A DNA stretch of 64,000 nucleotides from Pinirhizobacter sp036499745 (GTDB lineage: Bacteria; Pseudomonadota; Gammaproteobacteria; Xanthomonadales; Rhodanobacteraceae), in assembly GCF_036499745.1 (NCBI RefSeq), contig NZ_DASYDG010000018.1, forward strand, positions 1-64,000, in the 5' to 3' direction. Below, piece by piece: positions 36,637 to 47,700 of this stretch. Each line of letters starts with the position of its first letter. The stretch's first letter is position 1. The notes under the pieces are model-generated. The model saw only the letters and a program-made list of their open reading frames with translations, was not told the origin of the DNA and ran no database searches. The position numbers and the translations under genes were made by a program.

Positions 36637-37251
36637 ATGCAGAAGTTGTTCGACGGCTACGCGCGGTTCCGGTCCACCCAATGGCCTGAGCGCCGCAAGA
36701 CCTTCGAAGGCCTGGCCGACGAAGGCCAGAACCCGCAGACCATGGTCATTGCATGTTCGGACAGCCGGGTGGATCCGACGATGATCTTCGACGCCGAGCC
36801 CGGTGAGTTGTTCATCCTGCGCAACGTGGCGAACCTGGTTCCGCCCTACGAGCCCGATACCGCTTTCCATGCCACCAGCGCGGCGCTGGAATATGCCGTT
36901 CGCGTGCTGGAAGTGAAGGATCTGATCGTGATGGGCCACGCCATGTGCGGTGGCATCCGTGTGCTGCTCGATGGCCCGCCTGCGCAAGGCGGCGATTTCC
37001 TTGTGCCATGGATGCGCATTGCCGAATCGGCCAAGTTCCGCGTTTTGGCTCGTGCGCCTGAAGACGTCCATACCGAGTGCGAATACGAAACGGTGAAACT
37101 GTCGCTGGGCAACCTCATGACCTTCCCGTGGCTCGCCGAGCGTGTGGAATCCGGGGCGCTCAAGCTCACCGGCATGAGCTTCGACATCCGCTCCGGGCAG
37201 CTGCTGATGCTGCAGGGCGATGGCACCTTCGCCCCGGTGCAGACCCCATAG
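36637..37251 (+). CDS. Beta-class carbonic anhydrase
   Basis: A 204-residue zinc enzyme that interconverts CO2 and bicarbonate. The zinc ligands are in VIACSDSRVDP (Cys and the Asp-Arg pair), and MGHAMCGGIR (His and Cys). Other family phrases are GELFILRNVANLVPPYEPD, SAALEYAVRVLEVKDLIVMG and the C-terminal HGWSYDI equivalent, GMSFDIRSGQL. The start at 36637 gives the usual length for bacterial enzymes (an in-frame start at 36466 adds nonsense). No transporter is next to it. The Ser/Thr kinase gene begins 42 nt downstream with its own TATAAT box. Confidence 0.93.
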   Translation: MQKLFDGYARFRSTQWPERRKTFEGLADEGQNPQTMVIACSDSRVDPTMIFDAEPGELFILRNVANLVPPYEPDTAFHATSAALEYAVRVLEVKDLIVMGHAMCGGIRVLLDGPPAQGGDFLVPWMRIAESAKFRVLARAPEDVHTECEYETVKLSLGNLMTFPWLAERVESGALKLTGMSFDIRSGQLLMLQGDGTFAPVQTP

Positions 37252-37263
37252 CCTGCTCGTGCC

Positions 37264-37269
37264 TATAAT
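37264..37269 (+). promoter_or_regulatory. Candidate -10 box for the Ser/Thr kinase gene
   Basis: A perfect TATAAT lies 24 nt before the kinase ATG, directly after the stop of the carbonic anhydrase gene. I see no good -35 box at the expected distance. Confidence 0.4.
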
Positions 37270-37292
37270 TGCCCCCTGGGCCAGGGGGCGGC

Positions 37293-40091
37293 ATGGACGG
37301 GGCCAACGACGAACGCTATCGGCGGGCGAAAGAACTTGCGCATGCAGCGGCGGAACTACCGCCAGGCAAGCGCATGGCCTTCGTGCGCGAGCGTGCCGGT
37401 GACGATGCCGCGCTGATCGCCGAAGTGGGCTGGATGCTCGATGCGATCGAGGTGACCGCCGGCCTGCCGCACGCGCTGGAAAATCCCGTGGATCTTTCGG
37501 GCCTTAGCGCCCAGGCCGCCGCGCCGCGCCACTACCAGATCATCCGACGCCTGGGCGAGGGCGGCATGGGCGTGGTGTACCTTGCCTCGCGCAATGACGG
37601 CGGCTTCGTCCAGCAGGTGGCGCTGAAATTCCTCAATGCCGCCGCGGAGGATTCTCCCGCGCTGCTCGAGCGCTTCGCCCAGGAACGCCACCTGCTGGCG
37701 CGCCTGGAACATCCCGGGATCGCCCGCCTGCTCGATGGCGGCCTGCTGGCCGACGGCCGCCCGTTCCTGGCCCTGGAGTTCGTGCAGGGCGAGCGCATCG
37801 ACGACTGGTGCGAGGAAAAATCGCTTACCTTGCGCCAGCGCATCACCCTGTTCCTGAAGGTGTGCGCGGCGGTGGAGTTCGCCCACCGCCACCTGATCAT
37901 CCACCGCGACATCAAGCCGGCGAACATCCTGGTGACCCCGGACGGTGAACCGAAGCTGCTGGATTTCGGCATCGCGCGCATGCTCAACGACGCCCCGGAC
38001 ACCGAGCGTGGCGACGGCGACGCGCTCACCCTGGCCTATGCCAGCCCCGAGCAGGTGCAGAAGCGCCGCCTCACCACCGCGGCGGACGTCTATTCACTCG
38101 GCGTAGTGCTGTACCAGCTGGTGGCCGGCCGCCGGCCCTTCCAGGACCTGGTGACCCCGCACCATCTTTCCAGTGCCATCGTCAGCGGCGACTTCCCGCC
38201 ACCGAGCCGAAGCCCGCGTGGCGATGCCGATTCGATGGCGGCGCGCGCGCCGGTGCCGGCAGACGTCGACACTATCGTGATGAAGGCCATGCGCCGGCAG
38301 GCGCGAGACCGCTACGCCGGCGTGCATGAGCTGGCCGAAGACCTTCGCCGTTTCCTCGAGCACCGGCCGGTGCATGCGCGCAAGGCCACGCCCACCTACC
38401 GTGCCAGCCGTTTCGTGCGCCGCAATCGCCTTGGCGTGGCCGCTGGCGCGTTGCTGGCGGTGTCCATCGTCACCGGTCTGGGCGTGTCACTGTACGAACT
38501 GGCCCAGGCGCGCACGCAGGAACGCCTGGCCACCCGCCGGCAGCATGAACTCGAACGCGCGGTGGCCTTCGAGCAATCGATGCTCGAAGGCGTGGATATC
38601 GATGCGATGGGCCATGGGCTGGCCGACGGCGAACGCCGGCAACTGGGGGATCGCGCCGCGGTGATTTCCGGTCTGGGTTTCAGCGATCTGGCGCGCGAAT
38701 CGCTGGACGTGCACGTGGTGTCCCATGCGCTGGACGCCATTGACGGCCGCTTCGCCGACGAACCGCTGCTGGGCGCGAGCCTGCGCCAGTCGCTGGCGCG
38801 CGTGCTGGTGACCATCGGCAGCTACGGTCATGCAGTACGTGAGTTGCAAAAGGTGCTGGACGTGCGAACGCGCCTGCTTCCGGCAGGCGACCCGGCCGTG
38901 TTGTCGGCGCGGGTGGACCTGGCCCGTGCGCTGGATCTTTCGGGCCAGTTCGGCCAGTCACGCGCTGCCTTCGAGGCCGCCCTCGCCAATGCGCAGACGC
39001 TTGGGCCGGACGATGTTTTGCGTACCACCGCCGAGGCGGGCCGCGCCCGCGCCATGGCCGATGGCGGTGAACTGATACCCGCGCTCGCCGCGCAGGAGGC
39101 CCTCGATGGCCGCCTGTCGTCCCAACTTCCGGCATCTGATCCACGCCTGATGCAGCTTCGGCGCGAGCGCGTGGCCACCCTGATCCGGCTGGGCCGCCGT
39201 GACGAGGCTACCGCCATCATCGAGCCGCTGGCGGCGGTGTCCTCGCAGGCTCTTGGTCCCGACCACCCCGATACCCTCGATGCCGAGGCCACCCTGGCCT
39301 CGCTGCTGAACTATCGCAACGAGTACGAACGCTCACTGGCGCTGGCGCGCACGGTGGCCGCCGCGCACGAACGCCGCTTCGGCTTCGATCACCCGGCCAC
39401 CTTGCGCGACGAAGACCTGGTCGCCGCCAATCTGGTGCGCCTTGAGCAGTTCGACGAAGCGCGGCCACTGCTGGAGCACATCATCCGGGTACGACGCCAG
39501 GCTCAGGGCGAAGACCAGCCGGACACGCTGGGATCGATGACCACCATGGTCCGGTTGCTCACCCGCACCGACGACTGGGCTGGCGCGACCACCCTGCAGC
39601 GGTCGATCCTGGAGGCGCGCCGGCGCGTGCTGGGGCCCGACCACCCCGATACCCTGTTCGCCCAGGCGAGCCTGGCCGGGTTCCTCTCGCACGAGGGAAA
39701 ATATGCCCAGGCGCTGGACCTGGCCACCGCGGCGCTTGCTGCCCAACGGCGCACCCTGGGCATGGACCACCCGGTCACCTTCGGCACCCTCGACCTGATC
39801 GCCCGTATCCACACCCAGGCCGGCGAACTCGCCGCTGCCCGCGACGTCCACGCCCAGGCCCTGGCCAACCGGCAGCGCGTGCTGGGAACCATGGACGCGC
39901 ACACGCTGGAAAGCGCCACGCGCCTTTTCGAGATACTTGAAAGGCTGCACCAGACGGCCCAGGCCCAGGCCATCCGCCAGCGCTACATGGATCCACTGGT
40001 TGCCATGGATCCAGCCACGCTCAATGCCAGCATGCGCGACATGCGCGAGGGCACGGTTGATCTGCTCACGCAGTACGCAAACGCTCCCTAG
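37293..40091 (+). CDS. Transmembrane Ser/Thr protein kinase with TPR domain
   Basis: A 932-residue Hanks-type kinase. Residues about 80-355 are the catalytic domain: LGEGGMGVVYLA (ATP loop), VALKFL (Lys), IIHRDIKPANILV, LLDFGIARML and TLAYASPEQV, so all active-site parts are present. One membrane helix (AAGALLAVSIVTGLGVSLYE) is near residue 385, and the rest (about 450-900) is made of TPR repeats, for example DHPDTLDAEATLASLLNYRN and DHPDTLFAQASLAGFLSHEG. The TPR part would lie on the outer side and sense or bind a partner. The gene overlaps the tail of the ECF sigma gene by 4 nt, tail to tail. Pairs of this kind are known: in Vibrio parahaemolyticus kinase PknT activates the ECF43 factor EcfP. 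Confidence 0.92.
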   Translation: MDGANDERYRRAKELAHAAAELPPGKRMAFVRERAGDDAALIAEVGWMLDAIEVTAGLPHALENPVDLSGLSAQAAAPRHYQIIRRLGEGGMGVVYLASRNDGGFVQQVALKFLNAAAEDSPALLERFAQERHLLARLEHPGIARLLDGGLLADGRPFLALEFVQGERIDDWCEEKSLTLRQRITLFLKVCAAVEFAHRHLIIHRDIKPANILVTPDGEPKLLDFGIARMLNDAPDTERGDGDALTLAYASPEQVQKRRLTTAADVYSLGVVLYQLVAGRRPFQDLVTPHHLSSAIVSGDFPPPSRSPRGDADSMAARAPVPADVDTIVMKAMRRQARDRYAGVHELAEDLRRFLEHRPVHARKATPTYRASRFVRRNRLGVAAGALLAVSIVTGLGVSLYELAQARTQERLATRRQHELERAVAFEQSMLEGVDIDAMGHGLADGERRQLGDRAAVISGLGFSDLARESLDVHVVSHALDAIDGRFADEPLLGASLRQSLARVLVTIGSYGHAVRELQKVLDVRTRLLPAGDPAVLSARVDLARALDLSGQFGQSRAAFEAALANAQTLGPDDVLRTTAEAGRARAMADGGELIPALAAQEALDGRLSSQLPASDPRLMQLRRERVATLIRLGRRDEATAIIEPLAAVSSQALGPDHPDTLDAEATLASLLNYRNEYERSLALARTVAAAHERRFGFDHPATLRDEDLVAANLVRLEQFDEARPLLEHIIRVRRQAQGEDQPDTLGSMTTMVRLLTRTDDWAGATTLQRSILEARRRVLGPDHPDTLFAQASLAGFLSHEGKYAQALDLATAALAAQRRTLGMDHPVTFGTLDLIARIHTQAGELAAARDVHAQALANRQRVLGTMDAHTLESATRLFEILERLHQTAQAQAIRQRYMDPLVAMDPATLNASMRDMREGTVDLLTQYANAP

Positions 40092-40684
40092 GCGGCGGAC
40101 AGCTCCCGCCGCAGCCAGGCACGGGCGATACGCCATTCGCGCTGCACGGTACGCGGCGATATTTCCAGCACCGCGCCGATCTCCTCTTCGCGCAGGCCGA
40201 CAAAGAAACGCATCTCCACGATCTTCGCCTGGCGTGGATCCAGCGCTTCCAGCTGGCGCAGGGCGTCATCCAGTTCGTCCGGCGAGGCCTGTTCGGCCAG
40301 GTTGTCGGCAAGCTGGGTGATGCCGGTGCGGTCCAGGGCGCAAGGCCGCTTCTGTGCGTGGCGACGGCGGGCCGAATCGATCAGCACCCGGCGCATGGCG
40401 CGGGCGGCCAATCCGATCAGATGCCCGCGATCGGCGACGTCCGGCAGCTTGCCACCGTGGAAAAGCCGCAGGTACGCCTCGTTGACGAGCTCGGTGGGGT
40501 TCATCGTGCAGTCGCCGCGCTCGTGGCGCAGCTGCGCCCGGGCCAGCCGGCGCAGGCTGCCGTACATCCGGCGCATCAGTTCATCCATGGCTGCCGGCTC
40601 GCCGATCTCGGCCAGCCGCAGCAACTGGGTCACCTCGCCCGGCTGCACGGCCGTCGGCGCGATGACGTTTTCGCCCATCCGCAT
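40088..40684 (-). CDS. ECF-type sigma factor (ECF43-like)
   Basis: A 198-residue sigma factor of the Sigma70-ECF-like group that goes with Ser/Thr kinases. Region 2 covers LMRRMYGSLRRLARAQLRHE and NPTELVNEAYLRLFHG; region 4 covers QAKIVEMRFFVGLREEEIG and ISPRTVQREWRIARAWLRR, the DNA-binding helix. No anti-sigma factor gene is near. The kinase that overlaps it tail to tail would be the natural activator by phosphorylation, as for EcfP; that is inference from the pairing. The RHS and secretion genes nearby are possible targets. A 214-nt gap separates it from the next gene. Confidence 0.88.
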   Translation of the reverse strand: MRMGENVIAPTAVQPGEVTQLLRLAEIGEPAAMDELMRRMYGSLRRLARAQLRHERGDCTMNPTELVNEAYLRLFHGGKLPDVADRGHLIGLAARAMRRVLIDSARRRHAQKRPCALDRTGITQLADNLAEQASPDELDDALRQLEALDPRQAKIVEMRFFVGLREEEIGAVLEISPRTVQREWRIARAWLRRELSAA

Positions 40685-40898
40685 GTCATTTTCCCCCTGC
40701 CGGGAAGAGGTTACTCCAAGCCCGTGGCTTCCGTGTCGTCTTTTCCGGAGCCTTTGCGCATCCCCTTATAGGACCTTGAGTGAGCGCTGGGGTCCCCATT
40801 GAGGGAGGAGGGCAGTCCGGAATATTTCGGATTGACGCCCGGTCACGCCCACCCCGACAATGTGTGACACAGTTCACATTTTCTTCAGGGGGAATCTT

Positions 40899-41645
40899 GT
40901 GAAGCAACTACTTATCTATGACCGTCCGCGGGAATTGAACCGCGTGGCGCACCGGCAGCTGCGCTTGTCCCCGGCCCCGGTGGGCTTCGGCTTCGCCCGC
41001 GGGGTGAACTCCGTGCCGCTGGTAGCGGCCGAGTTCCAGCGGGCGAGCCTGGACTATCCGATCGTTTTCGCCGGCGCCCCGGGCGCCGAGCAGCCAGCCG
41101 TCTTGTTGGGCCTGTCCCAGGGCGACAACCTGTTCGTTGCCGATGACGGCGGCTGGGCGGTCGATGCCTACATCCCGGCCTTCATCCGCCGCTACCCGTT
41201 CGTGCTGGCCGAGAAGGACGGCGGGGAAGACTTCACCGTGTGTATCGACGAGGCCTTCGCGGGCCTGGGTACCGAGGAAGGCGCGCACCTGTTCAATGCC
41301 GATGGCAGTGAATCCACGGTGCTGACCAATGCAGTGAAGTTCCTTACCGATTTCCAGGTCAGCCTGAAGCAGACGCGCGCTTTCACCGCGCGCCTGCACC
41401 AACTGGACCTGCTGCAAGCCCGCACGCTGCACGTGCAGGCCGCCTCGGGCCAATCAAGCACGCTGGACGGCTTCCAGGTGGTCGACGCCACCCGTCTGGC
41501 GGCCATGAAGGGCAAGCCGTTGCAGGCCCTGCACGCCAGCGGCGACCTCGCCGCCATCCATGCGCACCTGTCGTCGCTGCAGAACGTCCAGCGGCTTTCG
41601 GTGCGGATGGATCGCCGGCAGCCGGTCAGCAACACGATCAACTGA
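40899..41645 (+). CDS. SapC family protein
   Basis: A 248-residue SapC-like protein. The GTG start at 40899 has GGGGGA 5 nt before it; the upstream frame (from 40860) starts with sequence unlike a protein. Signatures are VPLVAAEFQRASLDYPIVFA at about residue 45-65, LLGLSQGDNLFV, YIPAFIRRYPFVLA and GFQVVDATRLAAMKGK. SapC is named after a Campylobacter S-layer secretion protein, but the role of the family in Proteobacteria is unclear. It lies 109 nt before the giant adhesin gene on the same strand and may be part of the same unit. Confidence 0.85.
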   Translation: MKQLLIYDRPRELNRVAHRQLRLSPAPVGFGFARGVNSVPLVAAEFQRASLDYPIVFAGAPGAEQPAVLLGLSQGDNLFVADDGGWAVDAYIPAFIRRYPFVLAEKDGGEDFTVCIDEAFAGLGTEEGAHLFNADGSESTVLTNAVKFLTDFQVSLKQTRAFTARLHQLDLLQARTLHVQAASGQSSTLDGFQVVDATRLAAMKGKPLQALHASGDLAAIHAHLSSLQNVQRLSVRMDRRQPVSNTIN

Positions 41646-41754
41646 AGTTTCCGGTGCCCCGCGAGGGGCGCCTTCGATACATGTGCGGACGGGGCATTCC
41701 CCGTCAACCGGTGCCTGGGCAACCTCCCTCGGCGCCAACAGGGGATCTACCGAT

Positions 41755-44700
41755 ATGTCGAGTTCGTCATCGCACGTCGCCCGCAAGGGTGCTTCCTCGC
41801 AGCTGCGCGAAGTCCAGGCCACCGGCATCGGCTCGCACCCCTTGCGAAAGCTCTCCGTAGCCCTGGCAAGCGCCCTCAGCCTGGGCGCACCGGCAGCGTG
41901 GGCGGCATCGACGGTGACGGTCTCGGCGAACAGGTTGCCCGGCACCACCAACATCACCCAGACCAACGCGACCACCATCGACGTCAACACGGTGGCGAAG
42001 AACGGCAGCAAGACCGCCTTCAACACCTTCAAGGACTTCACTGTCGGCGGCGGCGACAAGGTGAACCTGCACCTGCCCACCGGCACCGAGAACCTGGTGA
42101 ACCTGGTGGACAACCAGGCCGTGGTGAACGGCACGGTCAGCAGCGTCCTGGGCAGCACCGAGGGCGCGGGACGGGTGTTCTTCGCCGACGCCAACGGCTT
42201 CGTGCTGGGCACCACGGGTGTGATCAACGCCGGCGCGCTGGCCATCGCCACGCCCAGCCAGGCCACGATGAACAAGCTCTACACCGAGGGCGCCAACGGC
42301 GGCGGCACGGTGACCGACACCCTGCTCAACGGCACGATCGACCACGGCAATGCCGATGTCAGCCTGAAGGGCACGATCAACACCACCTCCGGCGTACGCG
42401 TGCAGGCGCGGGCGATCGATGCCTCGGGCACGGTGTTCGTCACCGGCGGTGCCGATGGCACGGGCCTGGCAGCTGTGAACGTGGGTGACGACGGCGCCAT
42501 CACCGTGGTTGCCGACGACAAGGGCATCCACCTGGACGCCGCCACCATTGACGTTTCCGGCACGCTGAAGTCGGCCGACAGCGGCAACAACGCGGTATCG
42601 GACATCACCCTGACCGCCGATGCCGAAGACACCGTGCTCTCGGGCCAGTCCACCGCGACCACCGGCATCACGGTGTCGGGCACGATCACCGGCAAGAACG
42701 TCTCCTTGTCGGCCAATAGCCGTTCCACGGCGGATTACTCCGATCTCAACCAGGCCATCAATACCCTCGACGGCCTGCTGCCCGCAGGCGTGGTGAACAT
42801 CGGGCTGCCATCGTTGCCCTTCGGCGTGGTTGCTTCCAACGCCATTGCCAAAGTGCAGGTGCAGTCCGGCGCGCACATCAACGCCACCGGCAACGTCACC
42901 GTGCAGGCGTTGTCGCAGTCGAAGTCCGCCACCTCGGCGCTGAACAGCGTCGGCTCCAGCCCCGTGCTGGCTGCGGCGATCTATGGCGAAGTGCGTGGCA
43001 CCACCGAGGCTTCGGTCGCCAACGGCGCCAGCATCAACGCCTCGGGTAACGTCACCATCAAGGCCCTGCACGGCTCGGACCTGGATATTTCCTCCGAAGT
43101 GTCGGGCGACAAGGCGGTCGCTGCCTCCGCGGTGGTCGGCAATGTCATGGTGGACACCCAGGCCACCATCGCCTCGGGCGCGAGCATCACCGGCCAGGAT
43201 GTGAGCGTGCTGGCGCGCAACAGCGCCAGCTACGAGATCGAATCGAAGGTGGAGGCCACCGGCAATAGTCCGGTGGGCGCCAACGCCGCGCTGCTGTTCG
43301 TCGACACCAACGCCCGCGCAGAAAGCGATGCGAACCTCGGCAGCGTCGCCAACCCGATCAAGTCGCTGACGGTGGTGAGCGGTTCGACCACCGAAAAGAT
43401 GTCGGTGACCACGGAAACCAAGGTGGGTACGGAAGCTGAGGACACCGATCCGAAGGAGGTCGTATCCTCCGGCGGTGACGGCCTGATTGCCTGGCTCGAA
43501 GGCAAACTCGGCGACTACTTCCTTAAGGCCGATGCCGAAGTCGGCAAGCAGGAGGGCGAGACCCCCGTAAGCTCCACACCCGAAGGCGAAGACGCCGACA
43601 AGAACAAGAGTTATGTCCGCGGCGGCCTTGGCCTGTCGCTGATCGATGCCGACCAGGGTTCGCACGCGGCCATCGGTCCCAACGCGAAGGTCGTGGCTTC
43701 CGGCAACGTGGCCGTGCAGTCGCTGATCGAAAGCAAGGGCACCCAGACCAGCGCCAGCACCGAAACCGAATCCGGCGACGACAACAGCGCCAACGTGTCG
43801 GGAAGCCTGGCCATCGATGTCACCCTCGTGCACAACGACGGCTCGGCCACTATCGGCAGCAACGCCAGCGTCACCGCGCTGAATATTGGGCTGGGCAGCG
43901 AAGTGACGGTGCCTTGGGACCTGCCCAGCACCTCGGGCCTGGATGATTTCGCCAACATTCCCGAGTTCCTGAGCACCATCTACGACGACCTGAAAGCCAA
44001 CGGTGCGCCGCTGGCAGCCAGTTATGTCAACGCCACCTCCAAGACCGACAAGGTGGGTATTGCCGGAGCGGTGAATTACTTCCAGCTCGGCAACGACAAC
44101 ACCGCCTGGGTGGGCAGCGGCGCTTCGCTGCATGCCACGGCCAGCACCGATGCCGCGTGGACGGCAACGGCCGCCTTCGGCAACGACGCCGAAGGCACCG
44201 CGATCGACGACGCATCTCTGGCTTGGTCGCACTCGCTGGGCGTGACCGCCGACACCACGGTGCAGACCATCGACATCGCCGGCAACTTCGACCTGCTCAA
44301 GGTGCAGGGCACCGGCGGTACCGGCACTGACGCCAGTTCCGTCGGCGGCGGCGTGAACCTGGTGAACTACAGCGACAACACCACCGCCGGTATCGGCGAT
44401 GCGGCCACCATCCAGGCCGCCGCGGTGAACGTGGAGGCCAACGACACCCAGCAGATGGTGGTGGTAACGCCGTCGGCCGGCCGTGGTTCGGGCATCTCGG
44501 GCAATGTCATCTTCGCCATGGCGAACATCGACAACGCCACTCACGCTTCCATCGCCAATACCGCCAAGGTCACCGCCGGCGGCGTCGACGTCGACGCCCA
44601 CCAGGGCGTGGGCGTGTGGTCGATCGCAGGCGCCATCGCCCAGGGCACCAGCGTGGGTGTCGGCGTGGGCATCGCCATCAACAACCTCACCACCGATACC

Positions 44701-47700
44701 CAGGCCTACATCGGCGACAACAGCGCCGACGGCACCGTAGCCGACCCCGGCGCGCCCGCCGCCACGGTGCGGCCGACGGCCGGCATCCACGCCGACAGCG
44801 TCGAGGTCAAGGCGGCCACCGATGGCCGCAGTGGCGCCATCGCCATTGCCGGCGCGCAGGCCAAGGGCGACAAGCCCGCCTCCGGTGGTACCGGCGGCAC
44901 CGGTGGTACCGGTGGAACGGGCGGTACTGGCGGCACCAGCACCGACGATGACACCCCCGAGTCGCTCTCCAACGACCAGAGCCCGGATTTCCTCGCCACC
45001 ACGCAGGGCAAGACCGACGACAGCACCGGCGGCTTCGGTATCGACACCCTGTTGGGCAAGATCCCCGTGCTTGGCGATCTGCTCAAGACCGGCCAGAAGC
45101 AGGAAGGCGCCACTGAAAGCGCAGGCAATAGCGAATCGAAGCCCAAGGTCGCGGTGGCTGTGGCCGGCAGCGCCACCGTCGGCCTCGGCAACCTCGATAC
45201 CAAGGCGTTCATCACCGGTGTCACCATCGACAGGAACTCAGGTGACGCCTCGGACATCGACGTCACCGCGCTGAACCAGACGGACCTGATCAGCGCCAGC
45301 GGCTCGGCCGCGCTATCCACGGCCAAGACCGACGGCAAGGCCAGCGCCGGCATCGCCGGTGCCGTCGCGTACAGCTTCATGGATAACGACACGCAGGCGT
45401 GGCTCGATGGTGTCACCGCTGCCCACGCTGGTGACGTTACCGTCCAGGCGCTCTCGGGCGGATCGATCGTCGACCTGGGCCTGGGCCTGGCCTACAACGC
45501 GAACAGCGACCAGAAGAGCGGTTCGGTGGCGGGCTCGTTCTCCATCGGTACCGCCAGCAACAGCACCACCGCGGACATTCGCAACTCGACCTTGACCGCA
45601 GCGGATGACAGCGCGACGGTCAACGTCACCAGCTACGACCACACCGACATCGGCGCCGGCGGCGGCGCCTTCGCCATCGGCGGCAGCAAGGGCGTGGGCA
45701 TCGGTGTTACCTACACGGATATCGGCAATACCAATACCGCCGGCATCCATGGCAGCACGCTGGACGGGTTCGGCGATACCTCGGTGGAAGCACTCAACGC
45801 CGCGCGCATCGCCTCGGCCTCCGTGGCTGGTGCGCTGTCCGCCGGCGACGAAAGCCTGGAGCTCACCGGCGCTTTCACCTTCAACACCATCCACAACGAC
45901 AACGAAGCCACCATCACCGGTTCCACCATCAGTGACGGCCACGGCGACGTGACCGTTAGCGCGATCGGCGGCGCGCCGGTGGCCGCTTACGACACATTGC
46001 TCACGGGCAATGGCAAGTCCATCGCCGATGTGATCGACTTCAGCGGCGGCTCGCTGGCCGAGCAGGGGGATGTCGGTTCGGCGATCTTCGCCGTATCCGG
46101 GGCGTTGTCCGGCGGCAGCGATGCCGTGGGCCTGTCCTTCGCCTACAACAGCATTGCCAATACCTACGCAGCGTCATTGCTTGGCGGCAATACCAGCACC
46201 ACGGGCGACATCGGCGTGAACGCCGTGGACAGCACGCGCATCTTCGCGCTGGCTGCCGGTATTGGCGCCTCCGACGGCGATTTCGCCGGCGCAGGTTCCG
46301 TTACCGCGAATTTCATCAACGACAACGTCTCGGCCACCATCGGCGATGCGGCGGCCGCCAGCACCACGACGACGCTCAACGGCGCCACGGTTTCCGCCAA
46401 GGCCGACAACGCTGCCACCATCGACACCCTGGCCGGTGCGATCTCCATCTCCACCAGCGGTGATTCGGCGGGCCTTGCAGTGGCCTTCGACGAGATCGGC
46501 AACCAGACCTCGGCCACCATCGCCAACGCGAATGTCACCACCACGGGCACGGCGACGGCTGCCGGCTGCGATGCCACCACGGCGTCTGTTTCCGCCAGTG
46601 CCTGTTCCACCGGCACCATCAACGCCGCCGCGGTAGGCGTGGCTGGTGCCGACGGCGTGGCGCTCACCGCCTCGCTCGCCATCAACGACATCGGCCTGCA
46701 GGACACCGGCGCCATCGGCAGCCTGTCCGATGCACTGCGCGATACCTACACCAAAGCCACCATCACCGGCAGCGACATCAGCACTGCCAGCCTTGGCGTG
46801 CATGCGAACGATTCCAACACCATCAATGCCCTGGCCGGTGGTATCGCCGTCTCCACGCAGGCAGCCGCCGGTGCGGGCTTCGCGCTGGAGAATATCGGCG
46901 CCAACACGTCGGCCACCTTCAGCGACAGCACGCTGAAGGCCACCGGTGCGGTGAACGTGGGCGCAGGTTCCACCGGCTCCATCAACGCCCTGGCCGTGGG
47001 CGGCGCGGTCTCCGGTGACATCGCCGTGGGCGTGTCCGTGAGTGCCAATGTCATCGGCAACCACACACAGGCAACCGTCGACGGCATCACCGGCTACAAC
47101 AGCGCCGCGCGCGCCACCATGAGCGATCTCACGGTAAAGGCTACCGATAGCGCGGCGATCAACGCCTACGCCGGCACCTTGGCCATCGGCTTCGAAGGTG
47201 CCGGTGTGGGCGCGGCCTCCACCGTGAACACCATCACCAACATCACCCATGCCACGTTGAGCAACTCCACGCTGGACGCCTCCAGCAGCACGGACGTGGA
47301 AGCGATGTCCCAGGCGGTGATCCAGACCGTCGCCGCCGCCGCTTCCGGCGGCCAGGGGCTTGGCCTGGCCGGTGCGCTTACCGTCAACACCATCGACAAC
47401 GACATCGATGCCAGTGCCACCGGCAACGACGTGGACAGCAGCGGCAACGTGACCACCATCAAGGCCACGGACGACGCGAAGATCCTCTCGATGGCAGGCT
47501 CCATCGGCGCTTCAGCCGGTGCCGGCGTGGGTGCTTCGATCGCCGTCAACGACATCGGCACCAGAACCATCGCCGAGCTCAGCGGCGGCACCTGGCACGC
47601 CAGGGACATCACCGTCTCGGCTACCAGCACCAACCCGAACGCCGACGGTAGCGACCCGGCGCACCAGCTCGACGCCAACATCCAGACCCTGGCCGCCGGC

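Noticed and set aside
41767..44790. Minus-strand frame of 1,007 residues inside the adhesin gene
   Set aside because: Long antisense frames also occur at 48022-50499 and 57604-59421. All are Gly-, Arg- and His-rich mirror images of the repeat protein with no independent signal.
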